Origin: Acidobacteriaceae bacterium
Lineage (GTDB): Bacteria > Acidobacteriota > Terriglobia > Bryobacterales > Bryobacteraceae
Assembly: GCA_019240475.1 (NCBI GenBank)
Contig: JAFAYI010000031.1
Location: 62,001-126,000, forward strand
Reading direction: 5' to 3'
Length of the DNA stretch: 64,000 nucleotides
Every line of letters starts with the position of its first letter. Positions within the stretch are counted from its first letter, which is position 1. A model generated the notes under the pieces. It made no database searches, had not been told where the DNA came from, and was given only the letters and a program-made list of their open reading frames with translations. Both the position numbers and the translations under genes were made by a program. Positions 17,152 through 26,439 of this stretch are shown here, piece by piece.

Positions 17152-19995
17152 ATGCGCCTTCAAGTTTCCGGTCGGTCCAACATCGCGGCGCTTATCGGGC
17201 TTTTTGCGAATGCTGCTATGGTCTGGGCTCTAAGCTCGGAAGGCAGCGCAATCTATTCGCATCAAACCTGGCGTACCGAGGACGGACTGCCTCAAAATTC
17301 CGTGCATTCGATTTTGGAAACAAGCGATGGATATCTGTGGTTTGCGACAGAAGGAGGGCTGGCCCGCTTTGACGGTCTAAAATTCGCCGTCTTTGATTCG
17401 GAGAATACTCCTGAACTGCGAAGCAACAATATCCGCGCGCTTCTGGAAACGAAAGATAATAGCTTTTGGATCGCAACCGCGGACGGAGTAAGCCGGCTGA
17501 AAAACGGCAGTTTTCGAGCCTTCACCACAAGAGATGGATTGCCGGACAACGATGTTTTATCGCTTCAGCAAAACGGGTCTGGCGATGTGGAAGCGACTAC
17601 GAGCGATGGCATTGCCGTTTTTCGGAACGAAAGGTTTATTCGGCGAGAAGCTGATTCGGAAACACTCCTCTCCGGCTTATCCAGAGTGAATCGTCAAGTC
17701 CAACTCAAGGACCGCGAGGGCCGGCTCTGGGTTGGGACGAGTGACGGGCTTTTTCTTTCCCAAAAGGGTCAGATACAAACAATTGCGCTTCGCCCGTTCC
17801 TGCGAAGCGCGCGTGTTACCGCCTTGAGCGAAGACCGGTCAGGAGTTATTTGGATAGGTACGGAAGCTGGCGCGGCGCGTTTTGTGAACGGAACGTTATA
17901 TCCGATCGCGTCTCCGGAACCTTTATCGCAGGGACTGATTCTTTCGTTTTTTGAAGATCGCGACGGGGATATGTGGGTAGGCACCGATTTGAACGGAGTA
18001 ACCGTGCTTCGGGACCAGAGATTTAGGAGTGTTGGGCGATTCGAGGGCATTCCTGAAGGGCTTATTCGATGCGTTTTTGCGGATGCAACGGGTACTCTCT
18101 GGGCCGGAACCAACGGCAATGGGTTGCGACGTTTCGACGGTAAGAAGTTTTCAAGCGTTACGACGTCAAACGGTCTGTCGAGCGACGTCATCCTGTCGAT
18201 CGGCAGCGATACAAGAAACGATTTGCTCGTCGGCACGCCCGACGGGCTTAACATCATTCATCAAGGACATGTGAGATGGTTGACCTCCGCAGACGGCCTT
18301 CCGGACGACTTAATCCGCTCAATCTACAAGGACGCTGACGGAAGCATCTGGTTGGGTACGCGCCGCGGGCTTGCACACTATAACGAAGGGCGTGTTACTA
18401 ACTATACGACCGCCGATGGGTTAGCAAGCGATTTAGTCGGCGCTGTGTTGCGTGGTCAGAACGGATGTTTATGGGTTGGCACGCTGAAAGGATTGACGTG
18501 CCTTCGAAACAATAAAGTAGACCGCGCGCTTGTGTTCTCCGTTTTAGCCCAAGACCCGATCACAGCGCTTTTTCAAGATAGCGAAGGTATTCTTTGGATC
18601 GGGACCGAGGCTAATGGCTTAGCGTGTGTACGGGGCGCATCCGCATTTCAGTTCTCTTCAAGCCTCGGTCTGCCAAGGACGATCTCAGGAGTTGTGGAGG
18701 ATGCGCAGCGGCAGTTGTGGCTTACGTCGCCTCACGGGCTGTATCGAGTTGACAAAGCAGCCCTTAACGCATATGCCCGAGGCCAACACACGGATGTATC
18801 GGTAGTTTCTTATGGAACGGCAGACGGCCTGCCGGTCAATGATTTCGGCGGCGGAGGGCATCCGACGGTTTGGAGAGATGAACAAAATACCCTTTGGTTC
18901 CCAAGCGCGAGAGGCATCGTTTCCATAAATACTCACAACGCCGATCCGATCCAAGTTACACCTCGAGTGAGTATCGAAGGAGTAATAGCCGACGATCGGC
19001 ATCTCGATCCTTCTCGCATGGTTAAACTTGCGCCCGGGCTGGCACGACTATCGTTCGAATACACCGGATTCAATTTTGCAGCTCCACACCAGATTCAATT
19101 TCGCTATAGACTGGACGGATTCGACAAGAGTTGGGTTGAAGCCGGACGCCGAAGAACTGCCTATTATACGAATCTCACGCCTGGCAATTATCGATTTCGC
19201 TTAGCTGCGCGAAACGAAGATGGCCGATGGAGCAGCGAAGCTGCAACACTGAGCTTCGAATTGCAGCCTCGATTCTATCAAACACGATTGTTTAGTTTGG
19301 TAACATTCATGATTGTCGCCGGGATTGCGTATGCTCTTTATTTGTGGCGCGTGAATCGGGTTCGGACGCAATTTTACGCGGTCATAGCTGAGCGGAATCG
19401 AATTGCCCGTGAGATTCATGACACCCTTGCACAAGGGCTAGTTGGGATATCTGTGCAGTTGCAATTGATCAAGAGACTGATTCCGAGTTCCAAGCAGTCC
19501 GCCGAAGAGGTACTAGACTCGACGCAGGAATTGGTACAAAACAGCCTGAACGAAGCACGCCGAGCAATTTGGAACTTGCGTTTCGATTCAGGAGTGGAAG
19601 AGGACCTACCCTCTAGACTTTCTAAGGCCATTCGACAAGCAGTACAGAATAGACCTCTCAAAGTGAAGCTGGAGGTAAGCGGAATTTACCGGCGGTTGCC
19701 ATCCCGAATTGAGGACGAGGTCATTCGCATCGGACAAGAGGCTGTAACTAACGTAGTTCGCCACGCAAACGCGACTCGCCTGGACATTCGCCTGATCTTC
19801 GGAGCGACCAAGGCCGAGATGAATATATCCGACGACGGGCAGGGTTTTGCATCGCAAGATCGAGTAAAGGGGGCAGATCAACATTTCGGTCTACGTGGAA
19901 TGAGAGAACGCGCGGCAGGAATTAACGGAAAGCTGAGCCTGACCAGTTCGATTGGAAGAGGAACCCAGATCTGTTTGGAGTTGCCGTTAAAATGA
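17152..19995 (+). CDS. Two-component sensor with ligand-binding beta-propellers (Reg_prop-Y_Y_Y-HisKA_3-HATPase)
   Basis: 947 residues from the ATG at 17152, which gives a signal-type N-terminus; upstream in-frame starts would overlap the divergent receptor gene. About 14 Reg_prop repeats (SLQQNGSGD, VFEDRDGDMWVGT-like, LWIGTEANGL) form periplasmic propellers to residue ~590; a Y_Y_Y domain (YRLDGFDKSWVEAG) and one membrane helix (~710-730) follow. The kinase shows EIHDTLAQGLVG (phospho-His) and a HATPase with GQEAVTNVVRHANA. Known relatives sense polysaccharides. The stop overlaps the next gene by 4 bp. Confidence 0.85.
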   Translation: MRLQVSGRSNIAALIGLFANAAMVWALSSEGSAIYSHQTWRTEDGLPQNSVHSILETSDGYLWFATEGGLARFDGLKFAVFDSENTPELRSNNIRALLETKDNSFWIATADGVSRLKNGSFRAFTTRDGLPDNDVLSLQQNGSGDVEATTSDGIAVFRNERFIRREADSETLLSGLSRVNRQVQLKDREGRLWVGTSDGLFLSQKGQIQTIALRPFLRSARVTALSEDRSGVIWIGTEAGAARFVNGTLYPIASPEPLSQGLILSFFEDRDGDMWVGTDLNGVTVLRDQRFRSVGRFEGIPEGLIRCVFADATGTLWAGTNGNGLRRFDGKKFSSVTTSNGLSSDVILSIGSDTRNDLLVGTPDGLNIIHQGHVRWLTSADGLPDDLIRSIYKDADGSIWLGTRRGLAHYNEGRVTNYTTADGLASDLVGAVLRGQNGCLWVGTLKGLTCLRNNKVDRALVFSVLAQDPITALFQDSEGILWIGTEANGLACVRGASAFQFSSSLGLPRTISGVVEDAQRQLWLTSPHGLYRVDKAALNAYARGQHTDVSVVSYGTADGLPVNDFGGGGHPTVWRDEQNTLWFPSARGIVSINTHNADPIQVTPRVSIEGVIADDRHLDPSRMVKLAPGLARLSFEYTGFNFAAPHQIQFRYRLDGFDKSWVEAGRRRTAYYTNLTPGNYRFRLAARNEDGRWSSEAATLSFELQPRFYQTRLFSLVTFMIVAGIAYALYLWRVNRVRTQFYAVIAERNRIAREIHDTLAQGLVGISVQLQLIKRLIPSSKQSAEEVLDSTQELVQNSLNEARRAIWNLRFDSGVEEDLPSRLSKAIRQAVQNRPLKVKLEVSGIYRRLPSRIEDEVIRIGQEAVTNVVRHANATRLDIRLIFGATKAEMNISDDGQGFASQDRVKGADQHFGLRGMRERAAGINGKLSLTSSIGRGTQICLELPLK

Positions 19996-20618
19996 GCCAA
20001 TCGATTCGCATCATGGTTGCCGACGACCACAACATTGTGCGAGCGGGTCTGGTAGCCCTATTAAGAACGGTGCCTGATTTCGAAGTGGTGGCTGAGGCGG
20101 CAGATGGCAAAGAAGCGATAGAAGGTTTTCGGCGCCATCATCCCGACATAACCCTAATGGATTTGCGAATGCCGCTGATCAGCGGAGTCGAAGCTGTTAC
20201 CGAAATACGACGTACCAGCCCCGGAGCGCGCATTATCGTACTCACTACTTTCGACGGTGACGAGGACATTTACCGAGCTATTCAGGCTGGCGCGAAAGCA
20301 TATCTATTAAAAGGCATGTTTGGAGAAGAGCTGATTGAGGCAATTCTCGCGGTGCACGCAGGTAAGTCTCGGATCCCGGCGCCGATTGCAGAGCGGTTGG
20401 CGGACCGAATGGCCGGGCCCGGCCTAACCGGCCGTGAGCTAGAGGTTCTTAGATCGATTGTGGCGGGCCGTAGCAACAAAGAAATAGGAAAAGCTCTCTC
20501 AATTTCCGAAGCGACCGTCAAGACCCACATCAACAATATCCTAAGTAAGTTGGGTGTTTCTGACCGGACTCAAGCCGCTACAACAGCGCTGCAAAGGGGC
20601 ATTGTTCACTTACCATGA
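19992..20618 (+). CDS. NarL/FixJ-family response regulator
   Basis: 208 residues: a receiver (MVADDHNIVRAG, phospho-Asp in ITLMDLRMP, KAYLLKG) and a C-terminal LuxR-type HTH (LTGRELEVLRSIVAGRSNKEIG). It is the obvious partner of the preceding HisKA_3 kinase, with ATGA overlap. Target promoters are not known; the divergent TonB-dependent receptor is a candidate. Confidence 0.9.
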   Translation: MSQSIRIMVADDHNIVRAGLVALLRTVPDFEVVAEAADGKEAIEGFRRHHPDITLMDLRMPLISGVEAVTEIRRTSPGARIIVLTTFDGDEDIYRAIQAGAKAYLLKGMFGEELIEAILAVHAGKSRIPAPIAERLADRMAGPGLTGRELEVLRSIVAGRSNKEIGKALSISEATVKTHINNILSKLGVSDRTQAATTALQRGIVHLP

Positions 20619-20635
20619 GGCTACATCGAGAATAA

Positions 20636-21151
20636 ATGCTGCGTATCGCCTTCCTCGTCTTATTCGGATCGCTGATTGCCGTTGGCGCGCCTTCGTTCAA
20701 AACTTGGCGCTCAGCTACAGAAAATGAGTTACACGAGGTCATTCCAGAGCGAGTTCAGGTCGAAAGAGAGCGTATCGAAACAGAATTTCGAACGGCATCT
20801 GGAATAACGGACGGCAATCATCGATTCTTCGCGGGCGTGGTAATGATTACGGCAGGCTATTCGGCCGAGCTGAAATACTCAAATTTTCTGATCACTCAAG
20901 TTCCAATAAAGATCGACCGGATAACTCTAGAGCCCGGCACTTATGTCTTTGGATGGAAACATCGATCGGATGATGTTTTACAAGTGAGTCTGTACGAAGC
21001 CCAATCCGGCAAGTTGTTGGGTATGGTCGACGCATCTCGTACCAACCGCATTGGAAAGATCGAATCGTTCTATATTTCTCCTCCCGGGGAAAGATCTCAA
21101 ATTCAGATCGGCCGATTCGCAATGCGCTACGAACTGCTAACCCGGAAATAG
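20636..21151 (+). CDS. Secreted protein of unknown function
   Basis: 171 residues, 17 bp after the response regulator. The N-terminus MLRIAFLVLFGSLIAVG is a signal peptide. The rest is beta-rich with no cysteines and contains EPGTYVFGWKHRSDDVLQVSLYE, a pattern seen in small exported Acidobacteria proteins of DUF2911 type; I cannot assign it firmly. Probably the last gene of the sensor operon. Confidence 0.6.
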   Translation: MLRIAFLVLFGSLIAVGAPSFKTWRSATENELHEVIPERVQVERERIETEFRTASGITDGNHRFFAGVVMITAGYSAELKYSNFLITQVPIKIDRITLEPGTYVFGWKHRSDDVLQVSLYEAQSGKLLGMVDASRTNRIGKIESFYISPPGERSQIQIGRFAMRYELLTRK

Positions 21152-21586
21152 ACCAGATAACGGCACACAGCAAGCGTCCCTAGGGCGAGCCATACGTTGC
21201 ACTTGAAATGGTATCGAAGCAGTATCAGAGTGTGGCGGCTTTCGCGGAGAGGATAAGGGCGTGTCTAGCCCTTTGCGGTGATTGGCCGGAACTGTTGTGA
21301 AGCCCAGCTAACACACTGAGGGCGCTACTGCCTAAATCACCTAGATAGGCCGCAACATCAGAAGGCCTGCGGGAGTGGTGCGGATGGAACTTCTGTGAGT
21401 TTTCGCTTGACACCTTACCCGGTTAGGCTTATAAGAGACCTTATCGGTAGCGGTTCCATAGTGTCCCGCACCAGTATTTGGAAGTTCCAACGACTTGATT
21501 TCTTGTCAAGAAGTAAAGGGGGGACTTTCTAGGTTCAGCGCTGAAGTCTTGCGCAGCGGATAAGTCAACGTCAAGGAGAGAATGAA
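21152..21586. other. Long upstream region of the small-peptide gene
   Basis: 435 bp without a supported gene. It holds a strong promoter (21407-21435) that leaves a 5' untranslated leader of about 145 nt before the 77-codon gene. The leader contains no recognised riboswitch. Confidence 0.5.
21407..21435 (+). promoter_or_regulatory. Strong sigma-70-type promoter
   Basis: TTGACA at 21407-21412, a 17-bp spacer and TATAAG at 21430-21435. The -35 is perfect and the -10 is one base off consensus, the best promoter I noticed in the window. It should drive the peptide, radical SAM and P450 genes. Confidence 0.7.
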
Positions 21587-21820
21587 ATGGCGCAATCAGA
21601 AGAATTAAATGAGGCTTTTCGGTTTTTACCGCCTCACCGGATCGGAGATCCGGCCGTATTGCTAGAGTCTATTCTGGCGCAGGTGGAAGTGGGGCAGCGC
21701 ACTCAGGTGATGAGCCTCTTCATGGATTCGATGGTCACTTACGCCGAAGCCAATCTTAAGTTTGTGCAAGGCGTGCGCTCGGTTCTTGCTGGGTCGAGCA
21801 AGTCTTCTTCGTCCAAATAG
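21587..21820 (+). CDS. Small helical protein; candidate RiPP precursor
   Basis: 77 residues with an excellent ribosome-binding site (AAGGAGAG, 6 bp before ATG). The acidic N-terminal half (residues 2-35) could be a leader; the centre is amphipathic helix; the C-terminus is a Ser/Lys tail (AGSSKSSSSK). There are no Cys or Trp and a single Tyr (Y52). It stands alone behind a strong promoter and before a hairpin, a radical SAM gene and a P450, which is how precursor peptides are often arranged. No family recognised; the alternative is a small structural or regulatory protein. Confidence 0.6.
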   Translation: MAQSEELNEAFRFLPPHRIGDPAVLLESILAQVEVGQRTQVMSLFMDSMVTYAEANLKFVQGVRSVLAGSSKSSSSK

Positions 21821-21919
21821 TCTGGATAAAGGCACAAACAACCAGCAGCAGGTGAGAGCGCCTGCCTTTTTCACTTTGGAGTTTGGACTTCGCCGTCCGA
21901 GGCTTCCGATGCCTATCTT

Positions 21920-21935
21920 GGGAGGGGGCCCTCCC
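21920..21935 (+). terminator. GC-rich hairpin between peptide and enzyme genes
   Basis: GGGAGG at 21920-21925 pairs with CCTCCC at 21930-21935 around a 4-nt loop. No T-run follows, so it is more likely an attenuator or mRNA-processing/stability element that lowers enzyme relative to peptide expression than a full terminator. Confidence 0.4.
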
Positions 21936-21979
21936 TCGGCGCTCTCGTCAGTCAGCCGGCTGATGTACTAGGAGAATGT

Positions 21980-23638
21980 ATGCACCAAGTTGACGGCTTG
22001 AGTATTCTCAAGTCATCAGGAATTACGCGCGCCCGCGATACGTCACGTCCGGTGTTGCTAGTCGGTTTTCAGCGCCACTCGAATCTAGGGATTGGATATC
22101 TAGCTGCTTCCCTGCGACGCGAGGGATACGATGCAAGAATCTTCGACTTCGAGGCGAATCGCCAAGAGATTCTCGAAGAGGCGCTGGCGCTAAGTCCTGT
22201 TCTCATCGGATTTTCGCTCATCTTCCAGTCGTACATACCGTGGTTTGGCTCACTGATTCGATATTTACGCGAGAATGGCGTGAATTGCCACTTCACGATG
22301 GGCGGCCATTTCCCGAGCCTTAGTTATCAGCACACACTGGAGTTAATTCCTGAACTGGACAGCGTGGTTCGATTTGAGGGGGAGGAGACGTTACTCGAAT
22401 TAGTCGATCTTCTCAGCCTAGGCGGAGTTTGGAAGGGACTGCCCGGCCTTGCCTATCGTAAGGACTCTGGGGTTGTTAGCACGCCTATGCGGCATCTGGT
22501 GGACGACTTGGATACGTTGCCGTATCCGGTCCGCGAATTTAATTGTGACGGAGCTATCCTTGGGCGCAACATAACTCCGATGCTGGCGAGCCGAGGATGT
22601 GCGCGCACGTGCTCATTCTGCTCCATTCACATGTTCTATCGGACTGCGCCGGGAAAAGTTGTGCGGACCCGAAAGCCCGCACAAGTTGTAAATGAAATGC
22701 GTTTCCTGCTAGAAGAGCACGGCAGAAGTATATTCCTGTTTCAAGATGATGATTTTCCGTTATTCGGCCCGGTATGGCAACGCTGGGCGAATGAGTTCGT
22801 TCAAGAGATTCACCGCAACGGATTGAAGGGGCGAGTGGTGTGGAAAATTAACTGCCGCGCCGACGCAGTAGAACCGGAACTCTTCAAGAAGATGCACGAA
22901 GCGGGTCTGTATATGGTCTACATGGGGCTCGAATCCGGCACCGAAGAAGGGCTGAAAACGCTGCACAAACAGATAACCGTTGAACAAAACGTTCGCGCGG
23001 TTCAGATTCTAAAGGCGCTGGGGATCATTTTTGAGTTCGGGTTCATGCTGCTGGACCCGTCCAGCACATTTGAATCCGTACGCGCCAATGTTCGGTTTCT
23101 TCGCACCGTGGCTGGCGACGGCAGTAGTGGTGTTACGTTTGGACGGATGGTTCCTTATGACGGCACTCCGATCAAGGACGATCTGCAACGGGCGGGGCGG
23201 TTGAAAGGAGACGTCTGCCGGCCGGACTACGATTTCCTGGACCCGCGTTTGGACGATTTCTATAAGGCAATCATTCACATCGTCAACGTGACTGGCTGGA
23301 CGCACGGATTGCACGCCCTTTCACCCCAAATCAACGTTGCTTGGAACGAGGTTGCCGTCATCGAGCATTTGTTTCCGAACATTCCGCAGCTGGACGTATA
23401 CAGAGAAACTCTTCGCGAGGTGACGCGCGAGAGCAACGAAGCGCTGTTCCGAATTATTGAAAACACAACCGACCTTTATAGCGGCTCTGGTGGACCACCT
23501 CCCAATCCCGAAGAGCTTCGAATCAAGTGCGACCGTTTTGCGAACCAGCTTCTGAACAATCGAACGAAGTTCCTGCTGGAGAACCAAGGCTTGCTCCTTG
23601 AGACTTTAGAACGTGATCGACAAGCTGCATTCGCTTAA
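21980..23638 (+). CDS. Cobalamin-binding-type radical SAM enzyme
   Basis: 552 residues, start ATG at 21980 behind AGGAG. The N-terminal ~150 residues form a B12-binding-like Rossmann domain (GIGYLAASLRREGYDARIFD, FTMGGHFPS). The radical SAM core has the [4Fe-4S] motif C207-x3-C211-x2-C214 (CARTCSFC) and a downstream MGLESGTEEGLK segment. About 200 residues follow the core. B12 radical SAM enzymes methylate, cyclise or rearrange unactivated carbons, often on peptides. Neighbours (77-residue peptide upstream, P450 downstream) suggest peptide tailoring (inference). Confidence 0.85.
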   Translation: MHQVDGLSILKSSGITRARDTSRPVLLVGFQRHSNLGIGYLAASLRREGYDARIFDFEANRQEILEEALALSPVLIGFSLIFQSYIPWFGSLIRYLRENGVNCHFTMGGHFPSLSYQHTLELIPELDSVVRFEGEETLLELVDLLSLGGVWKGLPGLAYRKDSGVVSTPMRHLVDDLDTLPYPVREFNCDGAILGRNITPMLASRGCARTCSFCSIHMFYRTAPGKVVRTRKPAQVVNEMRFLLEEHGRSIFLFQDDDFPLFGPVWQRWANEFVQEIHRNGLKGRVVWKINCRADAVEPELFKKMHEAGLYMVYMGLESGTEEGLKTLHKQITVEQNVRAVQILKALGIIFEFGFMLLDPSSTFESVRANVRFLRTVAGDGSSGVTFGRMVPYDGTPIKDDLQRAGRLKGDVCRPDYDFLDPRLDDFYKAIIHIVNVTGWTHGLHALSPQINVAWNEVAVIEHLFPNIPQLDVYRETLREVTRESNEALFRIIENTTDLYSGSGGPPPNPEELRIKCDRFANQLLNNRTKFLLENQGLLLETLERDRQAAFA

Positions 23639-23650
23639 CCCGCACAGGTG

Positions 23651-23658
23651 AGGGGAGG
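23651..23658 (+). promoter_or_regulatory. Ribosome-binding site that supports a CTG start
   Basis: AGGGGAGG ends 5 bp before the CTG at 23664. No ATG, GTG or TTG occurs in this frame between the upstream stop (23649) and a TTG at 23760, and the residues in between are typical P450 N-terminus. Confidence 0.6.
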
Positions 23659-23663
23659 CGTCT

Positions 23664-24842
23664 CTGCAGACGAGGACTGAATTTGATTCGTTACCGGACG
23701 ATTTCCTGGCAGATCCCTATGCATACTACGCGCTCCTTCGCGCCGCCGACCCGGTTCATTTGTCTTCACGCGGCGTTTGGACACTAACCGGATATACCGA
23801 GGTCGCATTAGCCTTGCGCGACCAGCGTTTTGGGAGAGAAGCGTTCAGGGACCTTTTGCCTGCGGATACTTCGGCCTCTCTTTTGTTTCGGGATCCGCCC
23901 GATCATACCCGTCTTCGCAATCTGCTGAGCAAAGTCTTCACCGGGAGCCTGGGCGCGGATCTGCGCAGCAAAATCGAACAGATAGCTGATGGCCTTCTCG
24001 CCGCAAGAGAAGAACTCCACGAGATGGATCTCATTTCAGATTTTGCAGCTCCTCTACCCGTGTATGTGATTTCAGACATCCTCGGCGCGCCCGCTGAGGA
24101 GCGAGAACAGCTGGTTCTCCGGTGCCGTGAGATCGCGCTGGGTACAGATGGAGAAGCTGATTCCTCGGCACGGGCGAGAGCGGCCGCCGCGCATGATGAG
24201 ATTTCAAAGTATTTCCGCAGCCTGATGGCAGAGCGCTCCAAACGGCCGCAAGCGGACCTCATGACACGATTGATTCATGCTGTCGACGAAGCGGGTCACA
24301 GGCTAACCGAAAGCGAGACGCTAGCAGTGTGCGAAATGCTTTTTTTTACCGGCCATCAGACCACCATCGATTTAATCGGAAATGGAGTTTTAACTCTGTT
24401 GCGCCATCCAGGTCAGCTGCAAATTCTGCGCGAAAATCCGACCTTACTGTCGAGTGCGATAGAAGAACTACTGCGGTATGAGAGCCCTGTGCAGCGTACG
24501 GGTCGCGTGACGAACAGCGCTGTGGAGATGGGCGGCAAAACGATTCCGAAGGGAAGGGTGGTGTTGGCGATTCTCGGAGCGGCGAACCGTGATCCATCTA
24601 AATTCGAGCAACCCGACCGATTACATATTGGCCGCCTAGGGAATCGTCATTTGGCTTTCGGACTCGGTCCACGCTTTTGTCTCGGCGCAATGCTGGCGCG
24701 GCTCGAAGGCGCTGTCGCCATCAGAGCGCTCTTGCAGCGCTTCTCATCGCTCGCACTAACAACCGGATCTCCGGTCTGGCGCAACTCCACCGAGACCCGA
24801 GGATTGCTCAGATTGCCGGTGTCGCTCTCGCGCTCTACTTAG
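23664..24842 (+). CDS. Cytochrome P450
   Basis: 392 residues if translation begins at the CTG at 23664; a TTG at 23760 would cut off the conserved N-terminal segment (LPDDFLADPYAYYALLRAADP). The I-helix oxygen-activation motif is GHQTT, the K-helix ExxR is EELLRYE (with R-containing meander) and the haem ligand is Cys339 in FGLGPRFCLG. Bacterial soluble class; needs external ferredoxin and reductase, none nearby. It follows the radical SAM gene by 25 bp, so it is most likely a second tailoring enzyme of the same pathway. Confidence 0.85.
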   Translation: MQTRTEFDSLPDDFLADPYAYYALLRAADPVHLSSRGVWTLTGYTEVALALRDQRFGREAFRDLLPADTSASLLFRDPPDHTRLRNLLSKVFTGSLGADLRSKIEQIADGLLAAREELHEMDLISDFAAPLPVYVISDILGAPAEEREQLVLRCREIALGTDGEADSSARARAAAAHDEISKYFRSLMAERSKRPQADLMTRLIHAVDEAGHRLTESETLAVCEMLFFTGHQTTIDLIGNGVLTLLRHPGQLQILRENPTLLSSAIEELLRYESPVQRTGRVTNSAVEMGGKTIPKGRVVLAILGAANRDPSKFEQPDRLHIGRLGNRHLAFGLGPRFCLGAMLARLEGAVAIRALLQRFSSLALTTGSPVWRNSTETRGLLRLPVSLSRST

Positions 24843-25019
24843 GGTATTATATACTTCTCATGACCTCTGATTTCCAGTTACGCTCGGTACAGATTTGGGG
24901 GGCGGGTCAACATGCTAATTTCAAGTTTCTAACTGGACCAGCGAACGGGGGCAAGCCATTGCGGCCGGCTTTCACGCCCCGTATCCCGGCTTGTAAACCA
25001 GCAACCAGGTCGCTGAATC
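24843..25019. other. Short non-coding junction
   Basis: No gene supported between the P450 stop and the first recognisable receptor remnant. A 190-residue frame crosses this region but is out of phase with the P450 and only its end has homology. Confidence 0.4.
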
Positions 25020-25300
25020 TTTGTTGCATATCCACAGTTCTTCGCCCTGAACACGGATTGCTGTTGTCTGGAGAATCTCGGGCAATCATCCTATATGACG
25101 CATTAGAAGTTTCCTTGCAACGGCGTTTTCATAGCGGATTGAATCTGCTCGCGTCTTATACCTGGTTGAAAAACGATCACAGACGCAGATCGCACCCTTC
25201 CGCATTACGCCAATATCGGCGGGGGCGGCGCGATTCAGAATCCATATGACCTAAGGCAGGAGAAATCGCTCAGCAATCAGGATGTGGCGCCGCAGAATTT
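25020..25300 (+). pseudogene. TonB-dependent receptor remnant, left part
   Basis: Translated pieces match the barrel of Oar-type receptors: YDALEVSLQRRFHSGLN, LLASYTWLKN and, after a frameshift near 25170, IQNPYDLRQEKSLSNQ. The 5' two thirds of the gene is missing. The remnant stops at the inserted element at 25301 and resumes at 28040; joining them reads PQNFVLSYIYELPVGRG, an uninterrupted family motif. The receptor was therefore partly intact in this frame when the element landed. Confidence 0.75.
25293..25300. repeat. Target-site duplication, left copy
   Basis: CAGAATTT, repeated exactly at 28040-28047 on the far side of the element. Confidence 0.9.
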
Positions 25301-25316
25301 GGTAGTGGTTCAGTTT
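25301..25316 (+). repeat. Left terminal inverted repeat
   Basis: GGTAGTGGTTCAGTTT, identical to the complement of the right end. It contains the last base of the transposase stop codon. Confidence 0.9.
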
Positions 25317-26182
25317 CAACTCGCCAAGCGAACTGGTCGCGTTGATTGTGGTTCACGCTCTTCGAGTAACGCGACGATCTCTTCGACGGACCAGACGTGA
25401 TCCGTGAGACCAGCTTTCACGGCGGGAGTTGTGCCAAGCGTCATGTGCTTTCTGCCGAAGTTATAGAACATCATGTAGAGCGCGACGGCGGCGGAATGAT
25501 TCTCAATCTTCTTTGAAAAAGCGTTAGTCAGCCGAGTAAACCGGCGCATTGACATACGCATTGTAAGATTCGCGCGTTCGATATAGCTGGTGCTTACATG
25601 CTTCGGATCGGGCCTGCCGAGCACTTCCTGCTTTTCGCATCCGATACACCTTGCGGGGCTGTAGCGAGCTTCGTTGACAGGCTCCGCTCCGTAGATCTTG
25701 TGCAAGACTGCATAATCGATATCATCCGCGAAAGCATCGATGACGGCGTTCAAATAGACCCGCAGGCCGTCGGTGGTGAGTTGCACGCGATTCGCTAACC
25801 GGTTTGCGAGATCCTGAATGAACTCAGTGGCGCATCCAGCGTCTCGCTTTCCGAGCAGCCAGCAAGGAATCAGTTTTGTATCTGCGTCAATCGCGCACCA
25901 TACCCAAACATCACCGGCGATGCGTTCCTCGGACATCTGAGGTGTGACCTGCTTCTGTTTGCAATAACAGAAACTCCACGCCTCATCTGCCTGCAAACGG
26001 CGGCACTGAAGGTTGCGCATCTTCACGTCCAGAAATGCGGAACAGGCAGAGCCGATCTCAACCAATAGCTTCAGAACAGTGTTCTTCGCGACGCCCGTCA
26101 TGCGGCAAGTCGAATTGATTGAGCTGCCTTCGATGAGACAACGGACTACATGCGCGCGGCGTGAGGCGTCCAATCTATTCAT
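25316..26182 (-). CDS. DDE transposase (IS1-like)
   Basis: 288 residues. An N-terminal HTH region (MTGVAKNTVLKLL) is followed by an RNase H-fold core with acidic residues in LQADEAWSF, AIDADTKLIPCW and STSYIERANL, and the conserved MRRFTRLTNAFSKK segment. These features match a long form of transposase usually filed under IS1. Being intact between perfect ends, it is probably active or recently so. Confidence 0.8.
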   Translation of the reverse strand: MNRLDASRRAHVVRCLIEGSSINSTCRMTGVAKNTVLKLLVEIGSACSAFLDVKMRNLQCRRLQADEAWSFCYCKQKQVTPQMSEERIAGDVWVWCAIDADTKLIPCWLLGKRDAGCATEFIQDLANRLANRVQLTTDGLRVYLNAVIDAFADDIDYAVLHKIYGAEPVNEARYSPARCIGCEKQEVLGRPDPKHVSTSYIERANLTMRMSMRRFTRLTNAFSKKIENHSAAVALYMMFYNFGRKHMTLGTTPAVKAGLTDHVWSVEEIVALLEEREPQSTRPVRLAS

Positions 26183-26233
26183 ACTGACATTATGCTTGCT
26201 CGTGCAAGAAATGTCAATATCAAATGCTTGCCG

Positions 26234-26431
26234 TTACAGGTGAAACAACGCGGGAAGGCCGATCTTCAAACGTGATTCTGAGGCGCTTAGAACTCTGAGG
26301 CCAACGTTGTCGGTTACGCCTATGCTGTCGATGTATTCGATCAGTTTTAGCGTTTCCTTTGGGATCTTAATTTCGGCGGCTCGGGCACGGGTCGTTCGCA
26401 AAGAGCCGACACGCTTAGACGTCTTACGCAT
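26234..26431 (-). CDS. Small passenger protein, unknown
   Basis: 65 residues, basic N-terminus (MRKTSKRVGSLRTTRARAAE) and a helical C-terminus. Eight bp downstream of the protease gene, same strand, inside the element. Not recognised. Confidence 0.45.
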   Translation of the reverse strand: MRKTSKRVGSLRTTRARAAEIKIPKETLKLIEYIDSIGVTDNVGLRVLSASESRLKIGLPALFHL

Positions 26432-26439
26432 CCTGCCTC

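Noticed and set aside
24677..25249. A 190-codon frame across the P450 end and the receptor remnant
   Set aside because: The first half overlaps the P450 haem region out of phase; only the last part is homologous, and it is part of a frameshifted receptor pseudogene.
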